DNA from: Haloterrigena salina JCM 13891 | GTDB taxonomy: Archaea > Halobacteriota > Halobacteria > Halobacteriales > Natrialbaceae | Direction of reading: 5' to 3' | Length of the DNA: 64,000 nt | NCBI RefSeq assembly: GCF_000337495.1 | Contig: NZ_AOIS01000028.1 | Coordinates: forward strand, 34,980 to 98,979 | Part shown: positions 9,127-17,689 of the stretch, one piece after another | Layout of the letters: each line of letters opens with the position of its first letter | Position numbering within the stretch: the first letter of the stretch is position 1 | Translations under genes and position numbers: made by a program | Notes under the pieces: generated by a model | Told to the model about the DNA's origin: nothing | Seen by the model: the letters and a program-made list of their open reading frames with translations, nothing else | Databases searched by the model: none

Positions 9127-10284
9127 ATGAGAGACAAGAGCGAACACGAACGAGCGGTATCGAATCACGAGATCGACAGGCCGGCCGGCGGCTCGAGCGA
9201 GTCGCCCGCGGTGTCGCGGCGCTCGCTGATGCTGGGGGCCACCGGTGCAGCCGGGATCGCCGGGCTCTCGCTGCCCGCGGCGGCCGCGGGCTGGTGGGAA
9301 GAAGAAATCGACATCGACGAGCACACGCGACAGACCTACCGATCGATCGTCGACGCGATCATTCCCGAGACGCCGAAGCGCGACGGCGTGCAGGAACCGG
9401 GCGCGCTCGCGATCGATCTCGAGGAGTACCTGATCTGGAACGTCGAACACGGGACCGGGCAGTCCCACCAGCGCGACCGCGCTCCGGGCCGAAAGCGCGG
9501 CCGCGGCCGCGGGAACGGTCGCGGACGAGGCCGTGGAAAGGGACGCGGACGCGGACACGGCGAAAAGGACGACCGCAACGACGGTCGCGCCGACCGGGAG
9601 GCACTTCGCGTCGACCTGCCAGCCGACGAGAACGGGCTCGAGCAACTGGTCGCGGGGCTCGAGTCGGAACTCGGGTTCTCGACCGAGTCGGACCTGGGGA
9701 TGTCCCGGTCCGACGTCTTCGGCTCGCTGGCCGGACTCGAGCTTCGCGTCGTCGGCAACGGCGACTCGGTGCTGACCGTCGAGACGGCCTCGCGGGACGG
9801 CTCGATCGAGGAGATGACGAACAAGCAGTCGGAACTGCCCCTGGCGACGCTGCACGCGACCGTGCTCGACCTCTACGCGCTGGTCTTCGTGCTCGGCGGC
9901 GGGAACCGAAAGAACATCCGGCCGAGACGGAAGTTCGCCGGCGGCGGCTTCTTCACGTTCCTCGCGCCGATCGACCGGGTCCAGTGTCTGCTGTTCGTGA
10001 TCGACTCCTACGACTCGCTGGAGACAGTCGCCGACGTGATCCTTCCGGAGGCGATTCTGGCGAAGAAGCTCTCCGGATCGATGCTCAGCCTGACCGCGTA
10101 CGGCTACTACTCCGAGTGGTCGGGGTACGAAGACGGCACGGAGCCGATGGCCGACCGGGACCTGGAAACTCCCGCGGGCGCGGTGCAGGGTCACCGACAG
10201 ACGGGCTACCCCGGGCCGGCCGACGGCCACGCCGGACTCCACGAGGCCCCGATCGAATCGTTCGACGACAACGACTGGAAGTGA
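9127..10284 (+). CDS. Gluconate 2-dehydrogenase subunit 3-like protein, Tat-exported, with Arg/Gly-rich insert
   Basis: Small subunit of a membrane-associated GMC dehydrogenase, 385 residues. SRRSLMLGATGAAG at about 36-50 is a twin-arginine signal, followed by the family's typical RQTYRSIVDAIIPET. In this family the subunit guides export and maturation of the flavin subunit, which has no signal of its own. Residues about 121-143 form a striking low-complexity run of alternating Arg and Gly (GRGRGNGRGRGRGKG), very basic inside an otherwise acidic protein. The next gene begins six bases after its stop, so the two are co-transcribed. Length is longer than the usual 200-250 residues, partly because of this insert. 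Confidence 0.85.
   Translation: MRDKSEHERAVSNHEIDRPAGGSSESPAVSRRSLMLGATGAAGIAGLSLPAAAAGWWEEEIDIDEHTRQTYRSIVDAIIPETPKRDGVQEPGALAIDLEEYLIWNVEHGTGQSHQRDRAPGRKRGRGRGNGRGRGRGKGRGRGHGEKDDRNDGRADREALRVDLPADENGLEQLVAGLESELGFSTESDLGMSRSDVFGSLAGLELRVVGNGDSVLTVETASRDGSIEEMTNKQSELPLATLHATVLDLYALVFVLGGGNRKNIRPRRKFAGGGFFTFLAPIDRVQCLLFVIDSYDSLETVADVILPEAILAKKLSGSMLSLTAYGYYSEWSGYEDGTEPMADRDLETPAGAVQGHRQTGYPGPADGHAGLHEAPIESFDDNDWK
9487..9557 (+). repeat. Low-complexity Arg/Gly coding repeat
   Basis: Direct imperfect repeats of CGCGGxCGxGG-type hexamers and nonamers encode the RGRG run of the dehydrogenase small subunit. The pattern is of slippage or duplication type and is in frame, so the protein is not broken. 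Confidence 0.7.
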
Positions 10285-10290
10285 GACACA

Positions 10291-11994
10291 ATGACGAGTA
10301 ATACCGACGTAATCGTAATCGGCGCAGGCGGCGACGGCCCCGCACTCGCGTGGCAGCTCGGCGCACACGGACTGGACGTACAGATCATCGAGGCGGGCCC
10401 GTGGCACGGCAACGAGAAGTGGCCCCGGCCACACGAGGAGCCCGGCGCGACCGAGAGCTCCGACCCCGACGACCTCAACGGGGAGCTCTTAGACCGGCAG
10501 TTCAACGGCCTCGAGGACGACATGAACAACTCCGCGGCCGGCAAGCTCCGCCTCGGCCCCGCCGATCGCACGCAGGGCGCCTGGGAGTTCGAGACCGGCG
10601 GCGACCTCACCGTCAATCAGGTTAGCGGCGTCGGCGGCACGACGCTGCACTACTACGCGAACCACCCGCGGACGACGGTCCCGTCGGTCAACGACACCGA
10701 CGACTGGCCGATCGAGTACGGCGATCTGGTGCCCTACTACCGGCTCATCGAGGAGAAGTTCGACTTCGGACCCGGCGCGACGGCGACGAAGGAGGCCGTG
10801 CTCTACGAGGGCGCGGAGCGGCTCGGGCTCGGCCTGAACGACGGGCTCAACGTGACCGACGACGACCTCCCGAGCTACCGGCCGACGCCGAGCCTGATCT
10901 CCCAGCCCGACGAGAAACTCGAGGACGAAGACTACGACGGTCCCTTCACCTACCCCGAGGTCGAGGGCAGCACGCTGGCCAACGATCACTATCGCGGTGC
11001 GTCGTCACCGCGGGGCGCCCCCGTCCGCGAGAAGGCTCGGAAGTCGAGCAACGTGAGCTGGGTCCCGGAGGCGCTGGACACGGGCAACGTGACGATCCGG
11101 CCGAACACCGTCGTAACCAACGTCCGGACCGAAGGCGGCGAAGCGACGGGCGTCGACTTCCGCGATACGTGGCGGGGGACGACCGGCAGCATGGACACCG
11201 ACGTCGTCGTCATGGCCGCCGGCTCCCTGCAGACGCCGCGGCTCTGGCTCAACTCCGGCCTGCCCGACAACGGCTGGGTCGGCAAGGGGCTGACCCACCA
11301 CTGGTTCGACGCCGTCCACGGCGTCTTCGAGCCCGACGCACTCGAGGATCTGGTCGGCGAGCGGGCGATCGATCCCCACGTCGGCCAGCCGTGGGGCGGC
11401 CGCGTCGAACTCGAGGAGGGGATCATCGGCGTCGTCAGCAACGCGCCGTCCCAGCACGGCGCGATGATGGGGACGAGCGCGGTCGGCCTGGCGGCGGACA
11501 ACGACACCGACGGCGAGCCGTGGGACACCCACGGTCAACTCGTCGGCTCGGAGCTGAAGGACAAGATGGCCGACTGGCGGCGGACGGTCACGCTCCTGCT
11601 GAGCATCGACGACGAGCCGCTCCAGCACAACGGCGTGAGCCTGAGCGACGACGAGGACCAGAACGGCAACCTCGCGAAGATCGAGTGGCAGCCCAGCGAG
11701 GCCGACTACGTGAAACGCGAGACGCTGGCCCGGACCGGCTCCGAGCTCCTGCGGGCCGCCGGGGCCGAGCACGTCCACCGGACGAACATGGCGCCGTATC
11801 TCATCCACATCCACAGCACGATGTCGATGGGCCGCGTGATCGACGAGGGCGGCGAGGCCTTCGACGTCGACCGGCTGTTCGTCGGCGACCACAGCGCGAT
11901 CCCCAACGGCCTGGGTGGACAGAATCCGACCCACACCGGGCAGGCGCTGGCTCTTCGAACGGCTGACTCGATCTACGAACGGTACTTCGAGTAG
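10291..11994 (+). CDS. GMC-family FAD dehydrogenase, catalytic subunit
   Basis: Flavoprotein oxidising an alcohol or sugar, 567 residues. VIVIGAGGDGPALAWQLG at 6-23 is the FAD-binding loop, and SGVGGTTLHYYANHPR near 112 is the flavin attachment/contact region of gluconate-type GMC enzymes. The C-terminus has HIHSTMSMG and GGQNPTHTGQALALR with the conserved catalytic His/Asn positions. There is no signal peptide. It is probably co-exported by Tat together with the preceding subunit, as known for gluconate, fructose and sorbitol dehydrogenase complexes. The third subunit of those systems, a cytochrome c, is absent here, so the electron acceptor is unknown. The substrate cannot be told from sequence. 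Confidence 0.9.
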   Translation: MTSNTDVIVIGAGGDGPALAWQLGAHGLDVQIIEAGPWHGNEKWPRPHEEPGATESSDPDDLNGELLDRQFNGLEDDMNNSAAGKLRLGPADRTQGAWEFETGGDLTVNQVSGVGGTTLHYYANHPRTTVPSVNDTDDWPIEYGDLVPYYRLIEEKFDFGPGATATKEAVLYEGAERLGLGLNDGLNVTDDDLPSYRPTPSLISQPDEKLEDEDYDGPFTYPEVEGSTLANDHYRGASSPRGAPVREKARKSSNVSWVPEALDTGNVTIRPNTVVTNVRTEGGEATGVDFRDTWRGTTGSMDTDVVVMAAGSLQTPRLWLNSGLPDNGWVGKGLTHHWFDAVHGVFEPDALEDLVGERAIDPHVGQPWGGRVELEEGIIGVVSNAPSQHGAMMGTSAVGLAADNDTDGEPWDTHGQLVGSELKDKMADWRRTVTLLLSIDDEPLQHNGVSLSDDEDQNGNLAKIEWQPSEADYVKRETLARTGSELLRAAGAEHVHRTNMAPYLIHIHSTMSMGRVIDEGGEAFDVDRLFVGDHSAIPNGLGGQNPTHTGQALALRTADSIYERYFE

Positions 11995-12195
11995 CGCCTG
12001 ACCCGCCGGTCGGTCCGGTTGCGGTCTCTTCGCGGTCGTTTCTTCGTTCCTGCCGGCGGTAGCCGTTCGCGACTCGTTCCGACGAGCCAGAGCGGTCGCG
12101 CTGACGACCGACTGCCGCTCGTCGCTCGAATCCGCGGCTCCCGTTCCGTCGAAAGTATCGAAGTCGTTTTCCCGCGTGCGCGCCTTCGGTGACCT

Positions 12196-12606
12196 ATGAA
12201 CGGCGACAGCGACATGACCCTGGCGTTCGAGCTCGAGGCGCTGAAAGAGCTCGCCTCGCCCGAGAGCGTCTTCGAAGACGCCAGAGGCTGGACGGAGTAC
12301 ATCGGCGTCGTCTCCGAGAAACCCACGTACGTCGTGACGAACTTCACCCGGAAGAACCGCATCCGACAGGACTTCTTCTCCGGACCGCGTGGCAAAGCCG
12401 AGAGCCTCGAGGGCGTCAAAGACCAGTTCGACACCGACCGGTACGTCTTCATCGGCTCGACCGAGGAGGACGAACAGCTCGCCGACGAGGTCGACTGGGA
12501 GTACTTGGACGTCGAGAACGCCGCGGAGGCGGCCGACTGGATCATCGCCGCGAACACCGAGACGGGCGACGACGACGCCGAACCGGTCCGCGACGACTGG
12601 CCCTGA
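12196..12606 (+). CDS. Conserved haloarchaeal protein (DUF7124-like)
   Basis: Soluble acidic protein of 136 residues, starting at ATG 12196. It has an alternating alpha/beta pattern with MTLAFELEALKEL, EYIGVVSEKPTYVVTNFTRKNRIRQDF and DRYVFIGSTEEDEQLADEVDW. I recall this as a haloarchaeal family (DUF7124), function unknown. The C-terminal 20 residues are disordered and acidic. It is followed 110 bases later by the aldo/keto reductase gene, which has its own promoter-like box, so the two are probably not one operon. Confidence 0.78.
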   Translation: MNGDSDMTLAFELEALKELASPESVFEDARGWTEYIGVVSEKPTYVVTNFTRKNRIRQDFFSGPRGKAESLEGVKDQFDTDRYVFIGSTEEDEQLADEVDWEYLDVENAAEAADWIIAANTETGDDDAEPVRDDWP

Positions 12607-12686
12607 GGATTCGGTCCGATCGCGGCGTCTCGCTTCGTTCACTCGTTCTACTCACGCGGGCCGAATCGGGCTGCCGATGGCCCGTG

Positions 12687-12693
12687 ACTTATG
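12687..12693 (+). promoter_or_regulatory. Putative TATA box of the aldo/keto reductase gene
   Basis: ACTTATG is centred 27 bases before ATG 12717. This supports that start over the far upstream in-frame start of the longer open frame. Confidence 0.4.
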
Positions 12694-12716
12694 TGCAGCC
12701 TCGCCAATGGACTGGT

Positions 12717-13601
12717 ATGGAAACGCGTGACTTGGGCCCGACCGGCCACGAAAGCACGATTGCGACCTTCGGTGCGATCGCGCTCAACTGGCTCGAGCAG
12801 GAGGGCGCGAACCAGATGGTCGAACTCGTTCTCGACCGCGGCGTCAACCACTTCGATGTCGCGCCGACCTACGGCGACGCCGAACGCAAGCTCGGTCCCA
12901 AACTCCGCCAGCACCGCGAGGAGATCTACCTCGGCTGCAAGACCCAGGAGCGGGACTATGACGGCGCGCGCCGCAAACTCGAGCGCTCGCTCGATCGGCT
13001 CGGCGTCGATCACATCGACCTCTATCAGGTCCACGGCCTCGAGTACGAGGAGGAACTCGAGGAGATCACGGGCGACGACGGCGCGCTCGCGGCGTTTCGC
13101 GACGCCAAGGAGGAGGGTCTGATCGGCGATATCGGCCTCACGAGCCACGGGAACCCCCAACTCATCCTCGACGCGATGGATCGGATCGACGACCTCGCAA
13201 CGGTGATGTTCCCCCTGAATCCGGTCGTCGCCGCGAAGGACGACGACGACCACGATTACGAGGCCGTCCTCGAGCGCGCGGACGAGGCGGGGATCGGTAC
13301 GCTCGGGATCAAGGCCTTCGCGAAGGGGTCGTGGCCCCCGACCGAGGAGTTGCCCGAAGCTGATCGGCCGTACGCCAACTGGTACGAGCCGGTGGATACG
13401 CCCGACGAGATCCGCGAACGGTTCGACTTCGCCGCGTCGCAAGGGCTCTCGACCGTCGTCTCGCCCGGCGATCCGAAGCTCGTCGCGATGGTGCTCGACG
13501 CCGCCACCCGGTACGACGGGATGGCCGAGAGCGCACAGCGCTCGCTCGTCGAGGAAGCACGACACGACGACAGCCCGGTCCCCGAACAGCTCCACCACTG
13601 A
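12717..13601 (+). CDS. Aldo/keto reductase
   Basis: Cytoplasmic NAD(P)H-dependent oxidoreductase, 294 residues, TIM-barrel. The open frame extends upstream to 12189 but the protein family begins at METRDLGPTGHE, and a TATA-like box lies 27 bases before that ATG. The catalytic tetrad can be placed: Asp in HFDVAPTYGDAE (with the Tyr), Lys in LGCKTQERD and His in LYQVHGLEYEE. The C-terminus (about 215-294) includes the usual DEIRERFDFAASQG segment. The methyltransferase follows 35 bases downstream and may be co-transcribed. Confidence 0.88.
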   Translation: METRDLGPTGHESTIATFGAIALNWLEQEGANQMVELVLDRGVNHFDVAPTYGDAERKLGPKLRQHREEIYLGCKTQERDYDGARRKLERSLDRLGVDHIDLYQVHGLEYEEELEEITGDDGALAAFRDAKEEGLIGDIGLTSHGNPQLILDAMDRIDDLATVMFPLNPVVAAKDDDDHDYEAVLERADEAGIGTLGIKAFAKGSWPPTEELPEADRPYANWYEPVDTPDEIRERFDFAASQGLSTVVSPGDPKLVAMVLDAATRYDGMAESAQRSLVEEARHDDSPVPEQLHH

Positions 13602-13636
13602 ACCGCCCCCGACGGCGAGCCGACCCGCGAGACCAC

Positions 13637-14395
13637 ATGGACGTCCCACGCACCGTCACGACCGCCCTCGAGGACCGCCCGATCGAGGGCGCGGTCTGTC
13701 TGGAAGCCGGCGCCGGCGTCGGCAACGCGACGGCGGGGCTGCTCGCGAACGGCGCGGCGCGGGTCTACGCCGTGACCGACGATCGAACGCACGCGGAGAC
13801 CACGCTCGAGCGCGTCCGATCGCCCACCGATGACGATGGCAACGACGACTCGAGACGAGCGCGCAATCGACTCGCCGTCCTCGAGGCCGACCTTCGGGCG
13901 CTCCCCCTTCCCGACGACGCCGTCGAGGTGATCACTGCACACGGGCTGTTCAACGTGGTTCCGCCCGCCGACCTCGATGCGATCGCCGGCGAGCTGACCC
14001 GCGTCGCCGCGCCGGGCTGTCACCTCCTCGTTGACGACTACGAGCCGTTGCCCGACGAGGCCGCCGTTCGCGACCTCTTCGCTCTCGAGAACGCGGCCGC
14101 ACAGCTCGCCGACGGAGCGCCGATGGTGACCTTCTACCCGGCGGAAGCGCTCGGTCGGCTGTTCGCCGGCTACGGGTGGACGGTCGATCGGCACCGAATG
14201 CTGTTGGACCCCGTCCCGTGGACCGCGAGCCATCTCGAGGCCCACGCCGAGGTGGTTCGCTCGCGGGTCGACGCGCTCCCCGCGGACTCGGAACTGGGGG
14301 CCGCGTTGCTCGAACGGGCCGATGCCCTCGTCGAAGCGATCGGCTCGGAGTCGGCCGGCGAGATGTACAGCCTCGCCCTACGCCGGCCCGAGTGA
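13637..14395 (+). CDS. SAM-dependent methyltransferase (class I)
   Basis: 252-residue class I methyltransferase. Motif I is VCLEAGAGVGNATAGLL near residue 20, the acidic residue after beta2 is in VYAVTDD, motif II is in LEADLRALPLPDDAVEVITAHGLFNVV near 75-100, and EL..VAAPGCHLLVDDYEPLP is the beta5 region. The fold and order match methyltransferases acting on small molecules or lipids, but the substrate is unknown. It probably shares a transcript with the aldo/keto reductase 35 bases upstream. Confidence 0.82.
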   Translation: MDVPRTVTTALEDRPIEGAVCLEAGAGVGNATAGLLANGAARVYAVTDDRTHAETTLERVRSPTDDDGNDDSRRARNRLAVLEADLRALPLPDDAVEVITAHGLFNVVPPADLDAIAGELTRVAAPGCHLLVDDYEPLPDEAAVRDLFALENAAAQLADGAPMVTFYPAEALGRLFAGYGWTVDRHRMLLDPVPWTASHLEAHAEVVRSRVDALPADSELGAALLERADALVEAIGSESAGEMYSLALRRPE

Positions 14396-14486
14396 GCGCC
14401 GGTGAAAGATTTCGGTCGGCGACTGCGGCCGTCGGCACACGCCTCGAGTCGTCGCCCTTTTGGCTCGTCCCCCCCAATGAGGAGCA

Positions 14487-15023
14487 ATGGCAGAGCCCCG
14501 CGTCCCGGGATCCGGCGGCGACCGGCACCTCGAGCTTCCCTGTGGCAACTCGATCGACCCCCACGAGATCGATCTGGGGATGCGCGAGTACTCCTGTCCC
14601 TGCGGCGCGTCCCACGCCGTCGTCACGGACGTCCACCCGCCCTCGCGCTTTTTCCCCGAATCGCTCGTCGCCGTCCTGCGGGAGACGATCGAGCCGGCCG
14701 ACGAGTTCGAGGAGTTCGGCACGCCCCACCTGCTTGGCGTCGTCATGGAGGAGTTTCCCGAGAAGGTCCGCACCTACGACGCCAGCGACGACGGCGCCGT
14801 CGGCTACGCGATGCTGTGGGTGACCGACTTCGACGCCCGGCGGCTCCACGAGATCGTCGTCGAACTGGTGGTCGAACTGATGGAACACGCGGTCAGCCAC
14901 GCCGACGACGACACCGCTATCTCCGAGTTCGAGACCCAGATGCTCGAGTTCGACGTCGAGGAGTTCGTCGACCAGTACCGCCGCCAGCGCGAGTTCGAGA
15001 GCGAACACGACCGCGCGCTGTAA
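14487..15023 (+). CDS. Conserved haloarchaeal protein (DUF5815-like)
   Basis: 178-residue soluble acidic protein. It begins with a zinc-ribbon-like patch (LELPCGNSIDPHEIDLGMREYSCPCGASH) with Cys pairs able to bind one metal ion, followed by a helical domain ending in EFVDQYRRQREFESEHDRAL. I recall this as DUF5815, restricted to haloarchaea and of unknown function. ATG 14487 follows a GAGG-type ribosome site (aatgaggagca). Confidence 0.78.
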   Translation: MAEPRVPGSGGDRHLELPCGNSIDPHEIDLGMREYSCPCGASHAVVTDVHPPSRFFPESLVAVLRETIEPADEFEEFGTPHLLGVVMEEFPEKVRTYDASDDGAVGYAMLWVTDFDARRLHEIVVELVVELMEHAVSHADDDTAISEFETQMLEFDVEEFVDQYRRQREFESEHDRAL

Positions 15024-15079
15024 CGGCCCCGGGTCCCGTTTTCTGGCGAGCCGCGTCCGATAGCGGCCCGCCCGATCCG

Positions 15080-17353
15080 TCACGACGGGATGGAGACGGC
15101 CAACCGCAACCCGCCCGCGTCGCTTTCTTCGACCGCGACCGACCAGCCGTGGGCCTCGACGACCTCGGCGACGATCGCCAGCCCGAAGCCGGTTCCCTCG
15201 GCGTCCGTACTGTACCCCCACTCGAGGACGTGGTCGCGTTCACCGGGCGGGATTCCGGGCCCGTCGTCGGCGATCGCGAACCCCTCGAGGGTTGACTCGA
15301 CCGTGACGGTCACGGTCCCCCCGACGCGTTCGCCGCGGTTCGTCGTCTCTTCGTCGAGATCCTCCTGGGTCCCCTGGGAGCCGGGGCTCGCGGAGCCGTG
15401 CTCCACAGCGTCCTCCTGAGTTTGCGACGGAGGGCTCGTCGAACCGTGTTCGACGGCGTCCTCGGGAGCATCGGCGACCGAGGGCTCGGAAGACGCGGTG
15501 TGTCTTCCGTCGTCCTGACGAGCGTGCGAGACAGGGCTCGTCGAACCGTGCTCCACGGTGTTACGGAACACGTTCTCGAAGAGGACCCGAAGCCGCTCCT
15601 CGTCGCCGTCGACCGTCGGCAGCGATCCGTCACACACCACCTCGAGGTCGCCCTCGACCGTTCGGTCGGCGCGCTCGACGACGGCGGCGAGGTCGACCGG
15701 CTCGGTCTCGGTCAACCGCCGGCCGCTCCGAGCTAAGGTCAGGACGTTCTCGACAAGCTCGTCCATTCGGGTGAGGGCCCACTCGAGCTCTTGGACGTGG
15801 CGGTCGATCTCGTCGTCGCCGTCGATCCGGCCCGCGAGGAGTTCGAGGTGGCCCGTCGCGAGCGTCAACGGGTTTCGGAGGTCGTGTGAAACCGTACTGG
15901 CGAAGGCCTCGAGTCGTTCGTTCTGGCGCTCGAGTTCGCGGCCGTGCTCCGCGAGTTCGCCCTCGCGCTCGGCGCGGTCGAGGGCGGCTTCAGCGTTGGC
16001 CGCGAGGATCCGCGCCAGCGTCAGCGCTTCCGGATCGAAGTCGTTAGTCTCGAGCGAACTCACGATGAAGACCCCGTGATCGCCCAGCGGAACGTGGGCC
16101 TCGCTGCGGATCGGCGTCTCGGGGTTGCGAACGTTCGGCGCCTGCCGGACGTCGCCGTGGACGATCGCCTCGCCGGCCTCGTAGGCGTCCCAGGCGATCC
16201 CGCCGCCGGGTTCGATGTTCGACGGGATCCCGTCGAACAGTTCGAGCACGCGGTCGCTCATGGCGACGGGAACGAGTCCGCCCTGCTCCTCGTCGGTCGC
16301 GTCCGGCGAACCGTCGCCGACGGCCGGCTCGCTCTCGCCGGGGGCGCGGGCCGCCGATCGCGTCAGCACGTTCGGCTCGTACAGGTGAACGGAGTTGAGA
16401 TCGAGATCGAGCGCGTCGGCGGCGATTTCGGTCACGATGCGGGCGATCTCGTCGGTCTCGGTCGCCGCCATTAGCCGGCGTGTCCCGTCGTGGAGCCGTC
16501 TGATCCGCCGCTCGCGCTTCGTCCGCTCGGAGACGTCGCGGATCACGCCGACGCTCCCCGTCAGCGTTCCGTCGTCGACCAGCGGCGCGACGTTGACTTC
16601 GGCGTCGCGGGTCGTTCCGTCGGCCACTTCGACGGTCAGGTCGACGGTCTTCCACGTCCGACCGTCGATCGCCCGGACCGCCTCGAGCGTCGAGCGGATG
16701 CGGCCGGCGTCTTCGTCGGCGACGAAGTCGTCCACCGGCCGGCCGAGGAGTTCGTCGCGCGTCGTCTCGAACGCGTCGGCCATGGCTTCGTTGGCCATCT
16801 CGATGCGGTCGGACTCGTCGAGCACGTACATCGAGTCCCCGACCGTTTCCACGACCGTTCGGTACCGCTCGAGGTCCCGCTCGCGTTCGCACTCTCGGTT
16901 CGGGTCCCGCGGCGCCGCCCGCTGGTCCGTCCGAGCGCGGCCCGCTCGGTTCGCGTCCGGTCCGCCCACGGTTTGCAACTGCTCGCGGAGTCGCTCGACC
17001 GAATCAGTCCGTCCCTTCGGAACGTAGCCCGAGAAGCCGGCCGTGATCGCCTCGCTGGCGAGCGTCTCGCTTCCGTCGGCGGTGTAGAGGAGAAACGGGG
17101 CAGTCGCCAGTCCGTCGGCTCGCAGCGAATCGTACAGCGCGAGCGCGTCCGTCTCCGGATCGTCGAGGCGGTATTCGGTGACGACGCAGGCGTACGCGCT
17201 CGACCCGTCCGCGAGCGCGTCGCGGAGGGCGCCCGCGGTCGCTACCTCCTCGAGTTCGATCGCGGCGTCGGCCGCGCCGGCCGCGAGGTCGCGCGACAGC
17301 CGTCGTCGAGCCGTCTCGTCGGGATCGACGTACAGCACGGCTTTCGATAGCAT
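15080..17353 (-). CDS. Hybrid sensor histidine kinase (receiver-like, PAS, GAF, HisKA, HATPase)
   Basis: Cytoplasmic two-component kinase, 757 residues from ATG 17353 (MLSKAVLYVDPDE). An in-frame ATG at 17410 would add 19 residues. Domains: receiver-like 1-125, PAS about 162-275 (ends GVIRDVSERTKRE), GAF about 290-460, HisKA with SHDLRNPLTLATGHLELL near 490, and HATPase from about 590 with DDGPGIPPGERD and GTGFGLAIV. The receiver has VVTEYRL, so Glu replaces the usual phospho-accepting Asp. The ATPase N-box (ENVFRNTVEHG) is followed by an unusual insert of about 85 residues containing three VEHGS-type repeats before the G1 box. There is no membrane helix. No response regulator gene is adjacent, so its partner is unknown. 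Confidence 0.9.
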   Translation of the reverse strand: MLSKAVLYVDPDETARRRLSRDLAAGAADAAIELEEVATAGALRDALADGSSAYACVVTEYRLDDPETDALALYDSLRADGLATAPFLLYTADGSETLASEAITAGFSGYVPKGRTDSVERLREQLQTVGGPDANRAGRARTDQRAAPRDPNRECERERDLERYRTVVETVGDSMYVLDESDRIEMANEAMADAFETTRDELLGRPVDDFVADEDAGRIRSTLEAVRAIDGRTWKTVDLTVEVADGTTRDAEVNVAPLVDDGTLTGSVGVIRDVSERTKRERRIRRLHDGTRRLMAATETDEIARIVTEIAADALDLDLNSVHLYEPNVLTRSAARAPGESEPAVGDGSPDATDEEQGGLVPVAMSDRVLELFDGIPSNIEPGGGIAWDAYEAGEAIVHGDVRQAPNVRNPETPIRSEAHVPLGDHGVFIVSSLETNDFDPEALTLARILAANAEAALDRAEREGELAEHGRELERQNERLEAFASTVSHDLRNPLTLATGHLELLAGRIDGDDEIDRHVQELEWALTRMDELVENVLTLARSGRRLTETEPVDLAAVVERADRTVEGDLEVVCDGSLPTVDGDEERLRVLFENVFRNTVEHGSTSPVSHARQDDGRHTASSEPSVADAPEDAVEHGSTSPPSQTQEDAVEHGSASPGSQGTQEDLDEETTNRGERVGGTVTVTVESTLEGFAIADDGPGIPPGERDHVLEWGYSTDAEGTGFGLAIVAEVVEAHGWSVAVEESDAGGLRLAVSIPS
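15384..15560 (-). repeat. Degenerate repeat inside the kinase N-box (VEHGSTSP units)
   Basis: Three copies of a 27-base unit encoding (A)VEHGS(T/A)SP lie at about 15384-15410, 15432-15458 and 15534-15560. The first in protein order is the genuine N-box end. The others look like duplications spaced by Ser/Gln/Asp-rich linkers, all in frame. Confidence 0.75.
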
Positions 17354-17689
17354 CGAACGTGTGCGTCCGGCGTCGACCATCTCGTTGCGTCCGAACAGTA
17401 ACGGGGCCACGATAAGCGATTCGGCCGGCGCGCGCGGACTCGCTCACCCGATCGCCGAACTGTCGACCTCGAGACGGAGGGCGCAGACGGACGCTGATCC
17501 GTGAAACGCCAGAGCGGATCGCGCCGGAAATGAGATAAAATATGGGTAATTTCCGTCGAAACGGCACGACGGGTCGCGCCGTCGACGACCCGTATCGAGG
17601 GTTGGGTTCGAATTTCGAAAAGCCATTTCGAGATTCGTACTGTATCGTGGGGCTTATTACGATGTGCGAACTCCGGACGAACAAGAGAA
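17354..17689. other. Intergenic region between divergent histidine kinase and carB
   Basis: A 336-base gap between divergent genes. AT-rich patches at 17529-17550 (agataaaatatgggtaattt) and at 17600-17660 are the likely promoter zones. CTTATTA at 17653-17659 is 34 bases before the carB ATG and is the best TATA candidate. I see no gene. Confidence 0.45.
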
